Shown here: in pieces, positions 1-8,585 of the stretch
Layout of the letters: every line of letters starts with the position of its first letter
Position numbering within the stretch: position 1 is the first letter of the stretch
Notes under the pieces: model-generated
Seen by the model: the letters and a program-made list of their open reading frames with translations, nothing else
Told to the model about the DNA's origin: nothing
Databases searched by the model: none
Made by a program: the position numbers and the translations under genes
DNA from: Thermogemmatispora sp042408735
GTDB taxonomy: Bacteria > Chloroflexota > Ktedonobacteria > Ktedonobacterales > Ktedonobacteraceae
Assembly (NCBI RefSeq): GCF_042408735.1
Contig: NZ_JBHOQV010000150.1
Location: forward strand, 1 to 64,000
Direction: 5' to 3'
Length of the DNA: 64,000 bases

Positions 1-639
1 GGCGTCGACCTCAACCCCAGCGTCATCGAGTACGCCAGCACCTCCGCCCGCTCGCGCGGCCTCCCCAACGTCCACTTCCAGGTCATGAACGTCATGCAGC
101 CGCTGGCCTTCCCTGACGCCTCCTTCGACCTCATCAACGGGCGCTCGCTCTTCAGCTTCATGCGGCCCCAGGACTGGCCCACCCTGTTGGCCGAGTGTCG
201 CCGCCTCCTCAAGCCTGGCGGCGTGCTCCGCCTCACCGAAACCGAGTGGGGCCTGACCACCAGCCCAGCGACCGAGCGCTACTTCGGACTCATCAGCGCG
301 GCCCTCAAGCGGGCCGGCCAGAGCTTCTCGCCCGACGGACGCCACATCGGCATCACTCCCGTCCTGCCTCGCCTGCTGCGCCGGGCCGGCTTCCACAACG
401 TGCGCCTGCGTGCCAGCGCCGTCGACTGGTCCAGCGATGCCCCCATGCATTATGCCTTCTTCAAGGACATGTTCGTCCTGTTCGAGCTGATCAAGCCCTT
501 CCTGATCAAGACCGGCGTCATCAGCCGCGAGGAAGTGGAGCCGCTCTACCAGCAAGCCCTTGCCGAAGCCCAGGCCGAGGACTTCTGCGCCATCTGGACC
601 GCGCTGACCGTCTGGGGCGAGCAGCCCGCCAGCGCCTGA
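1..639 (+). CDS. Class I SAM-dependent methyltransferase, 5'-truncated by window edge
   Basis: The frame is open from base 1, so the N-terminal part with the SAM-binding glycine motif lies outside the window. What remains begins at the acidic end of the second Rossmann strand (GVDLNPSVIEYA) and contains FPDASFDLINGR and LLKPGGVLRLTE, the post-motif strands of methyltransferase families 11 and 25. The C-terminal half closely matches the protein at 16890-17774, sharing ALKRAGQSFSPDGRHIGITP. The substrate is not deducible. The gene ends before a convergent sugar-transport operon. Confidence 0.85.
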   Translation, partial: GVDLNPSVIEYASTSARSRGLPNVHFQVMNVMQPLAFPDASFDLINGRSLFSFMRPQDWPTLLAECRRLLKPGGVLRLTETEWGLTTSPATERYFGLISAALKRAGQSFSPDGRHIGITPVLPRLLRRAGFHNVRLRASAVDWSSDAPMHYAFFKDMFVLFELIKPFLIKTGVISREEVEPLYQQALAEAQAEDFCAIWTALTVWGEQPASA

Positions 640-726
640 GCGGTTCCCCGGCGAGTCAGGCGCCCCGGAGAGCGGGCGGCGTGCGCCCGCTCTCTCGTTC
701 GCCGAAAGACGAGCCAGGAGGCTAGA

Positions 727-1650
727 CTACCCCTTGACCGAGCCAGCCAGAATGCCACGGATAAAGTAGCGCTGCAGGGCGAAGAAGATCACCAGTGGCA
801 GCGCCATCGACAGGAAGGCCGCCGCCGTCAGAACCTGGTCGTTCTCACCATAGGAGCCAACCAGGCTGGCCACCGTCAGAGTCATCGGCGCACTCTGCGG
901 ATTCCCCCCCAGGAAAATCAGGGCCACCAACAGATCGTTCCAGACCCACAGAAATTGGAAAATCACCAGCGAAGCCAGAGCCGGCAGCGAGAGCGGCAGA
1001 ACGATAGTCCAGAAGAGGCGAAAATTCGAGGCCCCGTCAACGTAGGCCGCCTCCAGCAAATCGCGCGGCAAAGCCGCGAAGAAATTGCGCAGCAAGAAAA
1101 TGGCGAAAGGCAGGCCAAAGGCCGTGTGGGCCAGCCAGACCGCCGCATACTGTCCCGTCAGCCCAATACTTGTAAAGATCTGCAACAGCGGCACCAGGGC
1201 GATCTGCAAAGGAATAATCTGCAGCGTGATGATCGCAAAAAAGATCGCATTGCGCGCCGGGAAGCGCATCCAGGCGAAGGCGAAGGCGGCAAAAGAGCCG
1301 ATCAGAGCGGGCAGAATCGTGCTCGGCACCGCAATGATCACACTATTAATGAAGGCCCGGCCCAGGCCCTGGGCCGTAACCACCTGGACGTAGTTCTGCA
1401 GCGTAAAATGCCAGGGAGGCAGGAGGGCCGTCCACCAACCCGTCGTCGAAATCAGGCTGGGCGGACGGAACGAACTGATCAGCAAGCCCAGCGTTGGCAG
1501 CGACCAGATCACAGCGATCAGCAGCGCCACCACCGTGATCAGCCGATCGCTCAGCCGGCGCAGCAGGGTCCTGCGCCTGGCCTGCTGGCGGCGCCGGGTC
1601 AGCTCCACCAGCGCGGGAGCTAGCTGTTGCTCTACTTGCTGCCCGATCAT
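727..1650 (-). CDS. Carbohydrate ABC transporter permease, MalG type
   Basis: Inner-membrane permease of 307 residues with about six hydrophobic segments. The EAA loop that contacts the ATPase reads EAAYVDGASNFRLFWTIVLP near residues 200-220. The N-terminus is basic (RRRQQARRRTLLRR), as is usual for the cytoplasmic start of this family. The start ATG overlaps the stop of the upstream permease (ATGA), so the two are translationally coupled. It acts with the MalF-type partner and the binding protein at 2965-4371. No dedicated ATPase lies in this operon, so a shared MsmX-like ATPase elsewhere is likely (inference). The sugar is unknown. Confidence 0.93.
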   Translation of the reverse strand: MIGQQVEQQLAPALVELTRRRQQARRRTLLRRLSDRLITVVALLIAVIWSLPTLGLLISSFRPPSLISTTGWWTALLPPWHFTLQNYVQVVTAQGLGRAFINSVIIAVPSTILPALIGSFAAFAFAWMRFPARNAIFFAIITLQIIPLQIALVPLLQIFTSIGLTGQYAAVWLAHTAFGLPFAIFLLRNFFAALPRDLLEAAYVDGASNFRLFWTIVLPLSLPALASLVIFQFLWVWNDLLVALIFLGGNPQSAPMTLTVASLVGSYGENDQVLTAAAFLSMALPLVIFFALQRYFIRGILAGSVKG

Positions 1651-2570
1651 GCCTGACCTCCTTCCTCCAGCCGAATGCGGCGAATATTGAGGTACATCAC
1701 CGGGATAATCGCCAGCGTCAGCAAGACCGCCAGCGCGCTGGCCAGACCGTAGTCGCCAAAGGTAAAGAGCTGGCGATAGAACTCGACAGCCACCACATCG
1801 GTATTGTAATTGCCGCCCGTCATCACGTAGACTATATCGAAGGTCTTCAAAATGTTGATGATCATCGTGGTCGTCACCACGCCGATAGTCGGGCTGATCA
1901 TCGGAACAATCACGCGCCAGAAGAGGACCCAGCGATTGGCCCCATCGATGCGGGCCGCCTCCATAATCTCATCGGGGATCCCCTTGAGGGCTGCCGAAAA
2001 GACCACCACGCAGAAGCCGGTCCACATCCAGACGTAGACAGCGATCAAGGCAAAGGTATTGACGCTGCTATTGACCAGCCAGGGCTGAGGAGGCAGATGG
2101 AAGAGCACCAGAATGGCGTTGAGCAGCCCCACCTGCGTCTGATCGGGCGGGCGATAGAGATAGACCAGGCGCCAGATGATACTGGCGCTCACCATCGAGA
2201 TCGCCATCGGAATAAAGAGCGCCGACTTCACCAGGCCCTCGACCCTGACGCGGTCCACCAGCACCGCAATGACCAGGCCCAGGCCCACCGTCAGCAAAGT
2301 GCCGATGAGCAGCCAGAGCAAATTATTCCTGAGCACCCCGAGCATCTCCGGGTCGCTAAAGATGGCCCGGTAGTTCTGGAAGCCCACAAAGCGCGTCGAA
2401 TCGGCGTTCTCAAAGCTGAGCAGAATAGTATTAATGAAGGGGTAAATGAAAAAGAGCAGCAACAACAAGACCGCCGGAGCAATCCAGGCCCAGGCTTCCA
2501 GCGGCAGATGCAGCCGGCGCCGACGCCGGCGCAGCGTCAGAGGTGCAGCTTGACCAACGGAGAGATCCAT
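1647..2570 (-). CDS. Carbohydrate ABC transporter permease, MalF type
   Basis: Inner-membrane permease of 307 residues with six predicted helices. The EAA loop EAARIDGANRWVLFWRVIVP lies near residues 215-235. The cytoplasmic N-terminus is arginine-rich (LRRRRRRLHLPLE). It forms the heterodimeric channel with the MalG-type protein, whose start overlaps its stop. The binding-protein gene lies 394 bases upstream, separated by a strong hairpin, a common arrangement that lowers permease expression relative to the binding protein. Confidence 0.93.
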   Translation of the reverse strand: MDLSVGQAAPLTLRRRRRRLHLPLEAWAWIAPAVLLLLLFFIYPFINTILLSFENADSTRFVGFQNYRAIFSDPEMLGVLRNNLLWLLIGTLLTVGLGLVIAVLVDRVRVEGLVKSALFIPMAISMVSASIIWRLVYLYRPPDQTQVGLLNAILVLFHLPPQPWLVNSSVNTFALIAVYVWMWTGFCVVVFSAALKGIPDEIMEAARIDGANRWVLFWRVIVPMISPTIGVVTTTMIINILKTFDIVYVMTGGNYNTDVVAVEFYRQLFTFGDYGLASALAVLLTLAIIPVMYLNIRRIRLEEGGQA

Positions 2571-2964
2571 AGCAGTCGCTCACTCCCTTCGTCCCATACT
2601 GCAACGAACAAAGCAAGACGACAAAGCAGGCTACCTGCCAACAAGCGGAGGCAGACGTCAGGCCAGGCCCTCCCTTCTTTCCTCTCTACCAGTATCTTAC
2701 CCTTTCCCCCCAGAGAAAGAGACGCCTGGCCGGGGCGAGGCGAGCCGCCCGCCGTTCATTCAGCGGGTGGGCAGGCGAGGGAGGCAGCAAAGGAGAGAGG
2801 GACCGGCCCCATGCAGCGACGGTGCAGGGAGCGGTCCCTCTCCTTCTCTACTGCTTCTATCTGGCCGCGGCCCGGCCTCCAGCGGGCTGGGCCTCACCCC
2901 CGCACGCGCTGAGGCGGCGGTCGGCCAGTCGCAGATGCCCTCAGAGAGCGCCCGCCTCGCTCAC
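2571..2964. other. Intergenic region between binding-protein and permease genes
   Basis: No credible gene. The only clear structure is the hairpin at 2795-2842. The region lies inside the sugar ABC operon, which is transcribed leftwards. Confidence 0.6.
2795..2842 (-). terminator. Attenuator-like hairpin in sugar ABC operon
   Basis: An 11-bp perfect inverted repeat: GAGAGGGACCG at 2795-2805 pairs with CGGTCCCTCTC at 2832-2842 around a 26-base loop. It lies about 120 bases after the binding-protein stop and 225 bases before the first permease. There is no T-run, so it may act as a partial terminator or as an mRNA-stabilising or processing structure. Confidence 0.5.
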
Positions 2965-4371
2965 TCAGGAAGGATAGAGGCGCGAGGCCGCCTCCTCCAG
3001 CGAGCGCAGGATGCTATCGAGCTGCGAAGGATTCTGAATGTAGGCCAGCAACCCTTTCCAGTACTCCTGCTCCATCGAGGAGGGCAGCAGGTCATCCTGA
3101 CCCACGCTGAAGTATCGGGCATTGAGCAGCAGCTCGGCGGTGCGGCGCGAAACTGGATCGGGGTAGACGCTCAGCGGCACCTGATTGTTCACCGAAACAG
3201 CCCCACCCTGCTTCGGCCAGATACTCTGCCCCTCGGGCGAAGCCAGAAACTCCATATACTGGCGCGTGCCATCGTTATCGCGGAAAGCCGACAGGATATT
3301 GACGATGCCGGTCACCGCGTTGGCGTACTGAGGAGTAATGGTCGGGAAGGGGAAAAAGTCGAAATCGACCCCGGGCTGGATGCTGGGGAACTGCGTCTTG
3401 AGAAAGCTGGCCGTGAAGTCGCCCAGGAAGTACATGTAGGCTTTGGGCGGATTCTCGAAGGGCAGATAGGCAGCGTCCTGGAAGTTGGTGGCCAGAATCG
3501 ACTGCGGAGCCCCACTGATATAGTGCTTGCCGTTGACGATCTCGCCAAAGAGCTGGAAAGCCTGCTTGACGCTCGGATGAGTCCAGGGAATCTTATGATT
3601 GACCCACTGCTGCGACAGATCGGGGCCATTGAGGCTCAGGTAGATCTGGTCCACCCAGTCCGCCGCCGGCCAGCCAGTCGAGGAGCCGCCCTCAACCCCC
3701 AGCGACCAGGGATACTTCCCACTGCTGGCGATCTTATTCGAGAGGGCGATCATCTCGTCCCAGGTCTTGGGCGGCGTGTAGCCATTGGCCTTAAATTGCT
3801 TCGGGCTGTACCAGACCGTGCTCTTGGTATTGACGCGCGGAATGACCGCATAGAGATGGCCGTTGTAGGACGAGACATCCAGCCAGATGCGAGCATACTG
3901 CCGCTCCATCTGGCTCATATTGAAGAACCGGTCGAGCTGGAGCAGCTTGCCCTGGGCGGCGTACTGCTGGAACTCGGGCACGCTCGACATGCCGGCCACA
4001 TCGGGAGGGTTGCCGCCGCGCACGCGCGTGCTGAGGACGGCGCGCAGATCGTTGGTCGGCTCAACGTTGACCTTGATCCCCGTCTTCTTGGTGAAGGCTG
4101 CATTGATGGCATTGAAGGCGGCCAGCTCGGCGCCACTGAGCTGCGTCAAAACATCGATCGAGCTGACCTTGGGCACGTTGCCGCTGCTCGTATTCAGCAT
4201 TCCCGTATTCGTGCCGCCGCAGGCCGCCAGGAGGGCCGTCGCCGCGCTCAGGCTCAACCCCGCCGCCGTTGCCCGTTGGAGAAACTGGCGGCGATTGATA
4301 GTGCTGGTGGTCAGATACTCCTCAACGAGCTGGTCTAGCTCCTTGCGTGCACGCTGATCAAAGACGTTCAT
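2965..4371 (-). CDS. Extracellular sugar-binding lipoprotein of ABC transporter (family 1)
   Basis: A 468-residue solute-binding protein. The N-terminus carries a twin-arginine-like motif (INRRQFLQRA, residues 26-34), a hydrophobic stretch and a lipobox LLAAC with C51 as the lipidation site, so export is probably by Tat followed by lipid anchoring. The mature part has features of the maltose-type family: AAFTKKTGIKVNVEP near the start, WDEMIALSNKI, and EFLASPEGQSIWPKQGG near the end. The start is supported by GAGGAGGT nine bases upstream. It feeds the two permeases downstream. The presence of GH92 nearby makes an oligosaccharide ligand plausible but unproven. Confidence 0.93.
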   Translation of the reverse strand: MNVFDQRARKELDQLVEEYLTTSTINRRQFLQRATAAGLSLSAATALLAACGGTNTGMLNTSSGNVPKVSSIDVLTQLSGAELAAFNAINAAFTKKTGIKVNVEPTNDLRAVLSTRVRGGNPPDVAGMSSVPEFQQYAAQGKLLQLDRFFNMSQMERQYARIWLDVSSYNGHLYAVIPRVNTKSTVWYSPKQFKANGYTPPKTWDEMIALSNKIASSGKYPWSLGVEGGSSTGWPAADWVDQIYLSLNGPDLSQQWVNHKIPWTHPSVKQAFQLFGEIVNGKHYISGAPQSILATNFQDAAYLPFENPPKAYMYFLGDFTASFLKTQFPSIQPGVDFDFFPFPTITPQYANAVTGIVNILSAFRDNDGTRQYMEFLASPEGQSIWPKQGGAVSVNNQVPLSVYPDPVSRRTAELLLNARYFSVGQDDLLPSSMEQEYWKGLLAYIQNPSQLDSILRSLEEAASRLYPS

Positions 4372-5074
4372 CGCTCACCGACCTCCTCGTGCTGCAGAAG
4401 TCTAGCGCGACCACAGAGAAGTGCGCCGCAACGATGCCGGCGTTGATCTGATCGGATCGATCCTGGCTTGCGTCCACCCGTCTTTTGCTCTGCTGGCTCA
4501 CCCATCGAGCCGTGCAGCCTCTCTCTGCGGCCCTCTCCTCACCTGTCCGCCCACCCGCCAGCCGGCGAGGAAGGCAGCTTCCCCCCGCCCTACCCAGGGT
4601 GAGGGAGGAGGGAGATTACCAGCACGCTGCCAGATCCAGGCCAAGCGGGTCCGGCCAGGCCACAGGGGAGGAGACGCAGCCCAGCAGCCAGCAAGGCTGG
4701 CGGGACCGCGCAGCAGCGAGCGGTCGCCTTGGGCGCACGGGTAGAACGACGGCGACCAGCCGCGGAGGGCGCCTCTTTCCGATGAGACACTGTGAGACAG
4801 GAAGCCTGCTATTCCTTCCTCTCTGCCAGAATAGCCCAAAACCAGAAGATGCCGCGCTTCTCCCCTCTTTCACCTCTCCTCATGAGAATGAGGATACCAT
4901 ACCCGGCTCCAGTTGTCCAGAGGATTTGCCCGCCACGTCGCCGGAGCCAGGCCGTACCATCTCCTGCCTGTCGAATAGCTCCACCTACTCTTCAGTAAAG
5001 TGGCATCGGTGTCAACAGGATATCAACCATCGTAGCTGCATTTCGTCTGTGCGGATTGAGAAGCCTGGCCCGTC
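4372..5074. other. Intergenic region upstream of the sugar-binding protein
   Basis: No convincing gene. It holds the leader of the gene at 2965-4371 and a weak candidate promoter with an overlapping palindrome near 4878-4919. The reading frames present look like GC-rich noise. Confidence 0.5.
4878..4919 (-). promoter_or_regulatory. Candidate promoter with overlapping palindrome
   Basis: Read leftwards, TGGACA (4914-4919), a 17-base spacer and TATCCT (4891-4896) resemble a vegetative promoter. The 6-4-6 palindrome CCTCAT-GAGA-ATGAGG (4878-4893) overlaps the -10 and could be an operator. The implied leader would be about 510 bases long, which lowers confidence. Confidence 0.25.
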
Positions 5075-5890
5075 TCAGGCGGTCTCTGCACCGACCATCA
5101 GCCCGACCAGCTCATTGGTCGTGGTTTCAGCGATGCGTCGCTCGCCCACCTTCTGACCGCGGCGCATGACCACCACGCGATCGGCGACGGCGAAGACATC
5201 CTGCATATTGTGGCTGATCAAGATCACCGGTACTCCCCGTGCCCGCAGCGTGCGTACCAGCTCCAGGACCTTCTGCTGCTCGGCCACGCCCAGGGCGGCG
5301 GTCGGTTCATCCATGATCATCAGGCGGGCACGCCAGTAGATGGCGCGCGCAATGGCCACCGACTGCCGCTGGCCGCCCGAGAGCTGCCGAATCGGCTGGC
5401 GCAGATCGGGGATGTGAATATCGAGCTGCTCCAGCACGCGGCGCGTCTCCTCCAGCATATAGCCCTCATCCAGCTCCGTGAGCAGGCCCCAGCGGCGCCG
5501 AGTCGGCTCGCGCCCCAGGAAGATATTGGCCGGGGCATCCAGGTTCTCACAGAGGGCCAGATCCTGATAGATCGTCTCGATCCCACGCTGGCGCGCCTCC
5601 ATCGGCGAGTCGAAGCTCACCTCCTGCCCTTCGAACAGCAACTGACCGCCATCGGGACGATAGACGCCGGAGATCACTTTGATCAGGGTCGACTTGCCGG
5701 CACCATTGTCGCCGAGCAGGCCCACCACCTCGCCGGGCCAGACCTCCAGGCTGACACGATCGACCGCCACCAGGCCCCCGAAGCGTTTCACCAGAGAGCG
5801 CACCTCTAACAGGGGCCGCCCATCGGCGGCAGCCTCCACCGCCGCCGGCTCGCTCTCGGCCTTGGAGAGCCGCGCTCTTTCTTCTAGCAT
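5075..5890 (-). CDS. Sugar ABC transporter ATP-binding protein, single-domain RbsA/XylG-like
   Basis: A 271-residue ABC ATPase with Walker A GDNGAGKST, Q-loop region YQDLAL, signature LSGGQRQSVAIARA and Walker B LMIMDEP. Unlike classical RbsA or XylG it has one nucleotide-binding domain, as in the FrcA type, and presumably works as a homodimer. The ATG at 5890 is preferred over the GTG three codons earlier, because GAGGAG sits eight bases before the ATG and abuts the GTG. It lies about 110 bases downstream of the RbsC-type permease with which it should pair. Confidence 0.9.
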   Translation of the reverse strand: MLEERARLSKAESEPAAVEAAADGRPLLEVRSLVKRFGGLVAVDRVSLEVWPGEVVGLLGDNGAGKSTLIKVISGVYRPDGGQLLFEGQEVSFDSPMEARQRGIETIYQDLALCENLDAPANIFLGREPTRRRWGLLTELDEGYMLEETRRVLEQLDIHIPDLRQPIRQLSGGQRQSVAIARAIYWRARLMIMDEPTAALGVAEQQKVLELVRTLRARGVPVILISHNMQDVFAVADRVVVMRRGQKVGERRIAETTTNELVGLMVGAETA

Positions 5891-6003
5891 GACACTCACT
5901 CCTCACTGCGCTGGGCAGACAACAAAGGCAAGGCACGGAAACGCTCTGGCGCCGCAGCGAGCCAAGGGTCCGCAGTCCTGCTGCGGCTGGGCAGACCGAC
6001 TCG

Positions 6004-7104
6004 CTAGCGCCTGAGCACGCTCGCCTTAGCCTGGTCCATCAGAACGGCCAGAATGATCACAGCGCCGATAGCCACGAACTGCCAGTACGGATCGATACCG
6101 ATAATGACCAGCCCGTTCTGAATGACATAGATGATCAAGGTTCCAATCAGGGTGCCGACCAGCGTGCCCTCGCCCCCGAAGAGCGAGGCGCCGCCGATGA
6201 CAACCGCCGCAATCGAATCGAGCAAGAGAGGGTCGCCGGCATTGGCGTCGCCGTTGGTGAAGCGCAGCACGTAGAGCACTCCGGCCACCGAAGCCAGCAG
6301 GGCCGAGAGCATGTAGATCTTGAGAATCTGGCGCGCGACCGGAATACCGGCGCGGCGTGCGGCCTCCGGCGCCCCTCCCAAGGCATAGGTGTGGCGTCCA
6401 AAGCGCGTGCGGCTCAGCAACCAGTAGCAGACCACGAAGGCCACCGCGGCCACAATCAAGGGGAAGGGCAAGATAGAGACGAGGTCGCGCGGCCTGGCTC
6501 CCGGCGGCAGCGGCGTCGGCGGGTGCAGAAAGGAGAAACCGACCGCCGGATGGTAGTAGAGCAGGTAGCCATTGCCGATGTCGCCCACGCCGGGCACCTG
6601 AACGCTGACTGGCTGTCCTCCCCCAGAGAAGATGAAGCCGAGGCCGCGGGCAATGCCATACATGCCCAGGGTTGCAATGAAAGGCGGTACACGCAGGCGC
6701 CCGATCAGCACGCCGTTGACCAGCCCGGGCAGGGTGCCAACGGCCAGGGCCACCACCACGCTCAACGGCAGCGCCAGGGCCAGGCCCCCCGGCAGGCGAC
6801 CCACCAGCGCGTTGAGCACCACCGCCTCAATGACCGCCGCAAAGCCCATCGTAAAGCCAGTCGAGAGATCGATACCCGCCGCAATAATCACAAAGGTCTG
6901 CCCCAGCGACATCAGCAGAGCCAGGGCCATATCGTTGACGATGGACTGCAGGTTGAGAAAGCTAAAGAAGCCGGGACCAGTCAACGAGAAAAAGAGCAGG
7001 AGCAGCAGCAAGAACAGCCAGGCCCAGAAGCGACTGACAACCTCCAGCGGACTTTTCTTGATCCTGGCCACGGGCAGGGCCAGCTGCTGGCTCATCTTCG
7101 CCAT
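6004..7104 (-). CDS. Sugar ABC transporter permease, RbsC type
   Basis: A 366-residue membrane protein with eight to ten hydrophobic segments typical of the ribose/xylose permease family. Recognisable parts are AAGIDLSTGFTMGFAAV, GRLRVPPFIATLGMYGIARG, TRFGRHTYALGGAPEAARRAGI (the loop contacting the ATPase) and DSIAAVVIGGASLFGGEG. An ATG with AAGGAGGGG seven to ten bases upstream is chosen over a TTG seven codons earlier, which would place the ribosome-binding site inside the gene. It lies between its binding protein and its ATPase. Confidence 0.93.
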   Translation of the reverse strand: MAKMSQQLALPVARIKKSPLEVVSRFWAWLFLLLLLLFFSLTGPGFFSFLNLQSIVNDMALALLMSLGQTFVIIAAGIDLSTGFTMGFAAVIEAVVLNALVGRLPGGLALALPLSVVVALAVGTLPGLVNGVLIGRLRVPPFIATLGMYGIARGLGFIFSGGGQPVSVQVPGVGDIGNGYLLYYHPAVGFSFLHPPTPLPPGARPRDLVSILPFPLIVAAVAFVVCYWLLSRTRFGRHTYALGGAPEAARRAGIPVARQILKIYMLSALLASVAGVLYVLRFTNGDANAGDPLLLDSIAAVVIGGASLFGGEGTLVGTLIGTLIIYVIQNGLVIIGIDPYWQFVAIGAVIILAVLMDQAKASVLRR

Positions 7105-7159
7105 AGAGGGTTCCCCTCCTTCCAAGCCGGAACAACGACGGCGCGGTTACGTCCGGATA

Positions 7160-7282
7160 GGCTGAAGAGCGAGCGAGCGAGCAGGCGAGCAGGGACGCCC
7201 CGCTCACCCCGAGCGGGAGGAGGCGGCCGCCACTGGCTCCCTTCCTGGCCCGCGCCCCTCCTTGCTCGCTGGCTCGCTCGTC
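7160..7282 (-). terminator. Long imperfect hairpin between binding-protein and permease genes
   Basis: A repetitive arm of GAGC units near 7168-7194 is complementary, with one bulge, to a GCTC-rich arm near 7257-7281, giving a stem of about 20 bp. It sits between the stop of the RbsB-type gene and the start of RbsC, like the hairpin at 2795-2842 in the neighbouring sugar operon. There is no T-run. A role in attenuation or mRNA stabilisation is likely. Confidence 0.4.
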
Positions 7283-7295
7283 CGCGACCGTCCGC

Positions 7296-8333
7296 TCAGC
7301 TACTCTTGTAGATGGCGGCCTGGGCCTCGGGCGTATCGACGTTGTCGCGGGTAATGATCACATAGCCGGTGGGAACACGCTTCTGGATGGCGCTCAGATT
7401 GCCCTTGAGGGCCTCAACAGCGTACTGGACGCCGATGCTGCCCATGTCGGCAGGCTTCTGCGCAATGACGATATCGACGACGTTGTTCTTGAGATCGACG
7501 ATGGCCTGCTCAGGGGCGTCGAAATTGGCAATCTTGACCTGGCCCTGCTTGTGGGCGTTCTTGACGGCCTGGGCCGCCCCCTCCGAGCCGTAAATATTGG
7601 TGCCGAAGATGCCGGCCAGATCGGGCACGCGCTGCAGCATGGCCGTCGTCTGCTCGGCAGCCTTGGCGGCGCTGTCGCCGTTAAAGTCGACGCCGACCAG
7701 AGTCACGGCCCCGTGGGTCGCCTCGATGGCCTCTTTGCAGCCCTGCTCGCGCTGATCGGTGGTGCTGGTGCCCGGCACCGTGTTCTGAATATAGATTTTG
7801 CCATGACCCCCGATGGCTTTGATGAGGGCCTCCCCGGCTATCTTGCCACCCTGAACGTTATCAGAACCAATGTAGGAGAGCGGGAAGGTTACCGGCCCAT
7901 GCGCATAATCGCCATCGCCGATATAAGTGTCAACGGTGATGACCTTGATGCCCGCGTTGCTGGCCTGCTGCAGCGGGGCGATCATAGCCTGCTTGTCACA
8001 GGGGGCAATGATGATGGCATCGACCTTGCGCGCTACGTAAGCGTTGACGATGGGAGTCTGCAGAGTGGCGCTCCACTGCGAAGGGCCATCGACCAGCAAG
8101 GTAACACCCAGCTCCCTGGCCTTAGCCTCAGCGCCCTTCTGCATCGTGATGTAGAAAGGATCACCTTTGACCCCCAGGATCAGGGCCAGCGTATAGCCAG
8201 CGCTGCCGCTTGAGCCGCCCCCGCTCGGAGAAGAGCCACAGGCCGTCAGGGCCAGGCCCCCGGCCAGGGCCAGGCTGGCGCTCAGGAAGGCTCGCCGACT
8301 CAGGCGATTCTGCTCTGCTGTGAAGTCGCGCAT
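7296..8333 (-). CDS. Sugar-binding lipoprotein of ABC transporter, RbsB type
   Basis: A 345-residue periplasmic-binding-protein-fold lipoprotein. The N-terminus has a Tat-like SRRAFL motif and a lipobox ALTAC with C32. The core shows GDPFYITMQKGAEAKARELG, VDAIIIAPCDKQAM and VNAYVARKVDAII, and the hinge-region AGIFGTNIYGSEGAAQAVK is typical of family 4 (ribose, xylose). The chosen ATG has AAAGGAG nine bases upstream; an upstream in-frame ATG at 8375 lacks this. It is the first gene of the RbsB-RbsC-ATPase operon and follows the ROK regulator gene. Confidence 0.92.
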   Translation of the reverse strand: MRDFTAEQNRLSRRAFLSASLALAGGLALTACGSSPSGGGSSGSAGYTLALILGVKGDPFYITMQKGAEAKARELGVTLLVDGPSQWSATLQTPIVNAYVARKVDAIIIAPCDKQAMIAPLQQASNAGIKVITVDTYIGDGDYAHGPVTFPLSYIGSDNVQGGKIAGEALIKAIGGHGKIYIQNTVPGTSTTDQREQGCKEAIEATHGAVTLVGVDFNGDSAAKAAEQTTAMLQRVPDLAGIFGTNIYGSEGAAQAVKNAHKQGQVKIANFDAPEQAIVDLKNNVVDIVIAQKPADMGSIGVQYAVEALKGNLSAIQKRVPTGYVIITRDNVDTPEAQAAIYKSS

Positions 8334-8381
8334 ACTCTTTCGCTCCTTTGCTGGCACTTGCTGCCATGCATCCACTGCTTG

Positions 8382-8406
8382 CTCACCTCAAAGACTATGA
8401 GGTGAG
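8382..8406. promoter_or_regulatory. Perfect inverted repeat upstream of RbsB-type gene
   Basis: CTCACCTCA (8382-8390) and TGAGGTGAG (8398-8406) form a 9-7-9 perfect inverted repeat, 49 bases before the start codon. It could be an operator or a 5'-leader hairpin. It does not resemble the ROK-gene operator at 10119-10147, which suggests a different regulator or an RNA role. Confidence 0.4.
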
Positions 8407-8585
8407 ATGAGGCAACAGCCAAACGAACGAGCACGATCCATTCAAAGAAAGCTGGCCCAGCCACGGACGAGGTCGCCGCGCAGGCACAGGGCGTCGGCAA
8501 GGCCAACTGAGCAAACGCCTGGGCAAGGACCCAAACGGGGCGGCAGGTGCCAGGCGGCTGCCCGGCAGTTCCTGCTTTTCACTCC

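Noticed and set aside
955..1623. Long rightward open frame opposite the MalG-type permease
   Set aside because: It is the reverse-strand shadow of a clear permease; composition is Arg/Gln-rich with no motifs.
2767..4338. 523-codon rightward frame opposite the sugar-binding protein
   Set aside because: Antisense shadow of a protein with a clear lipobox and family motifs; no ribosome-binding site.
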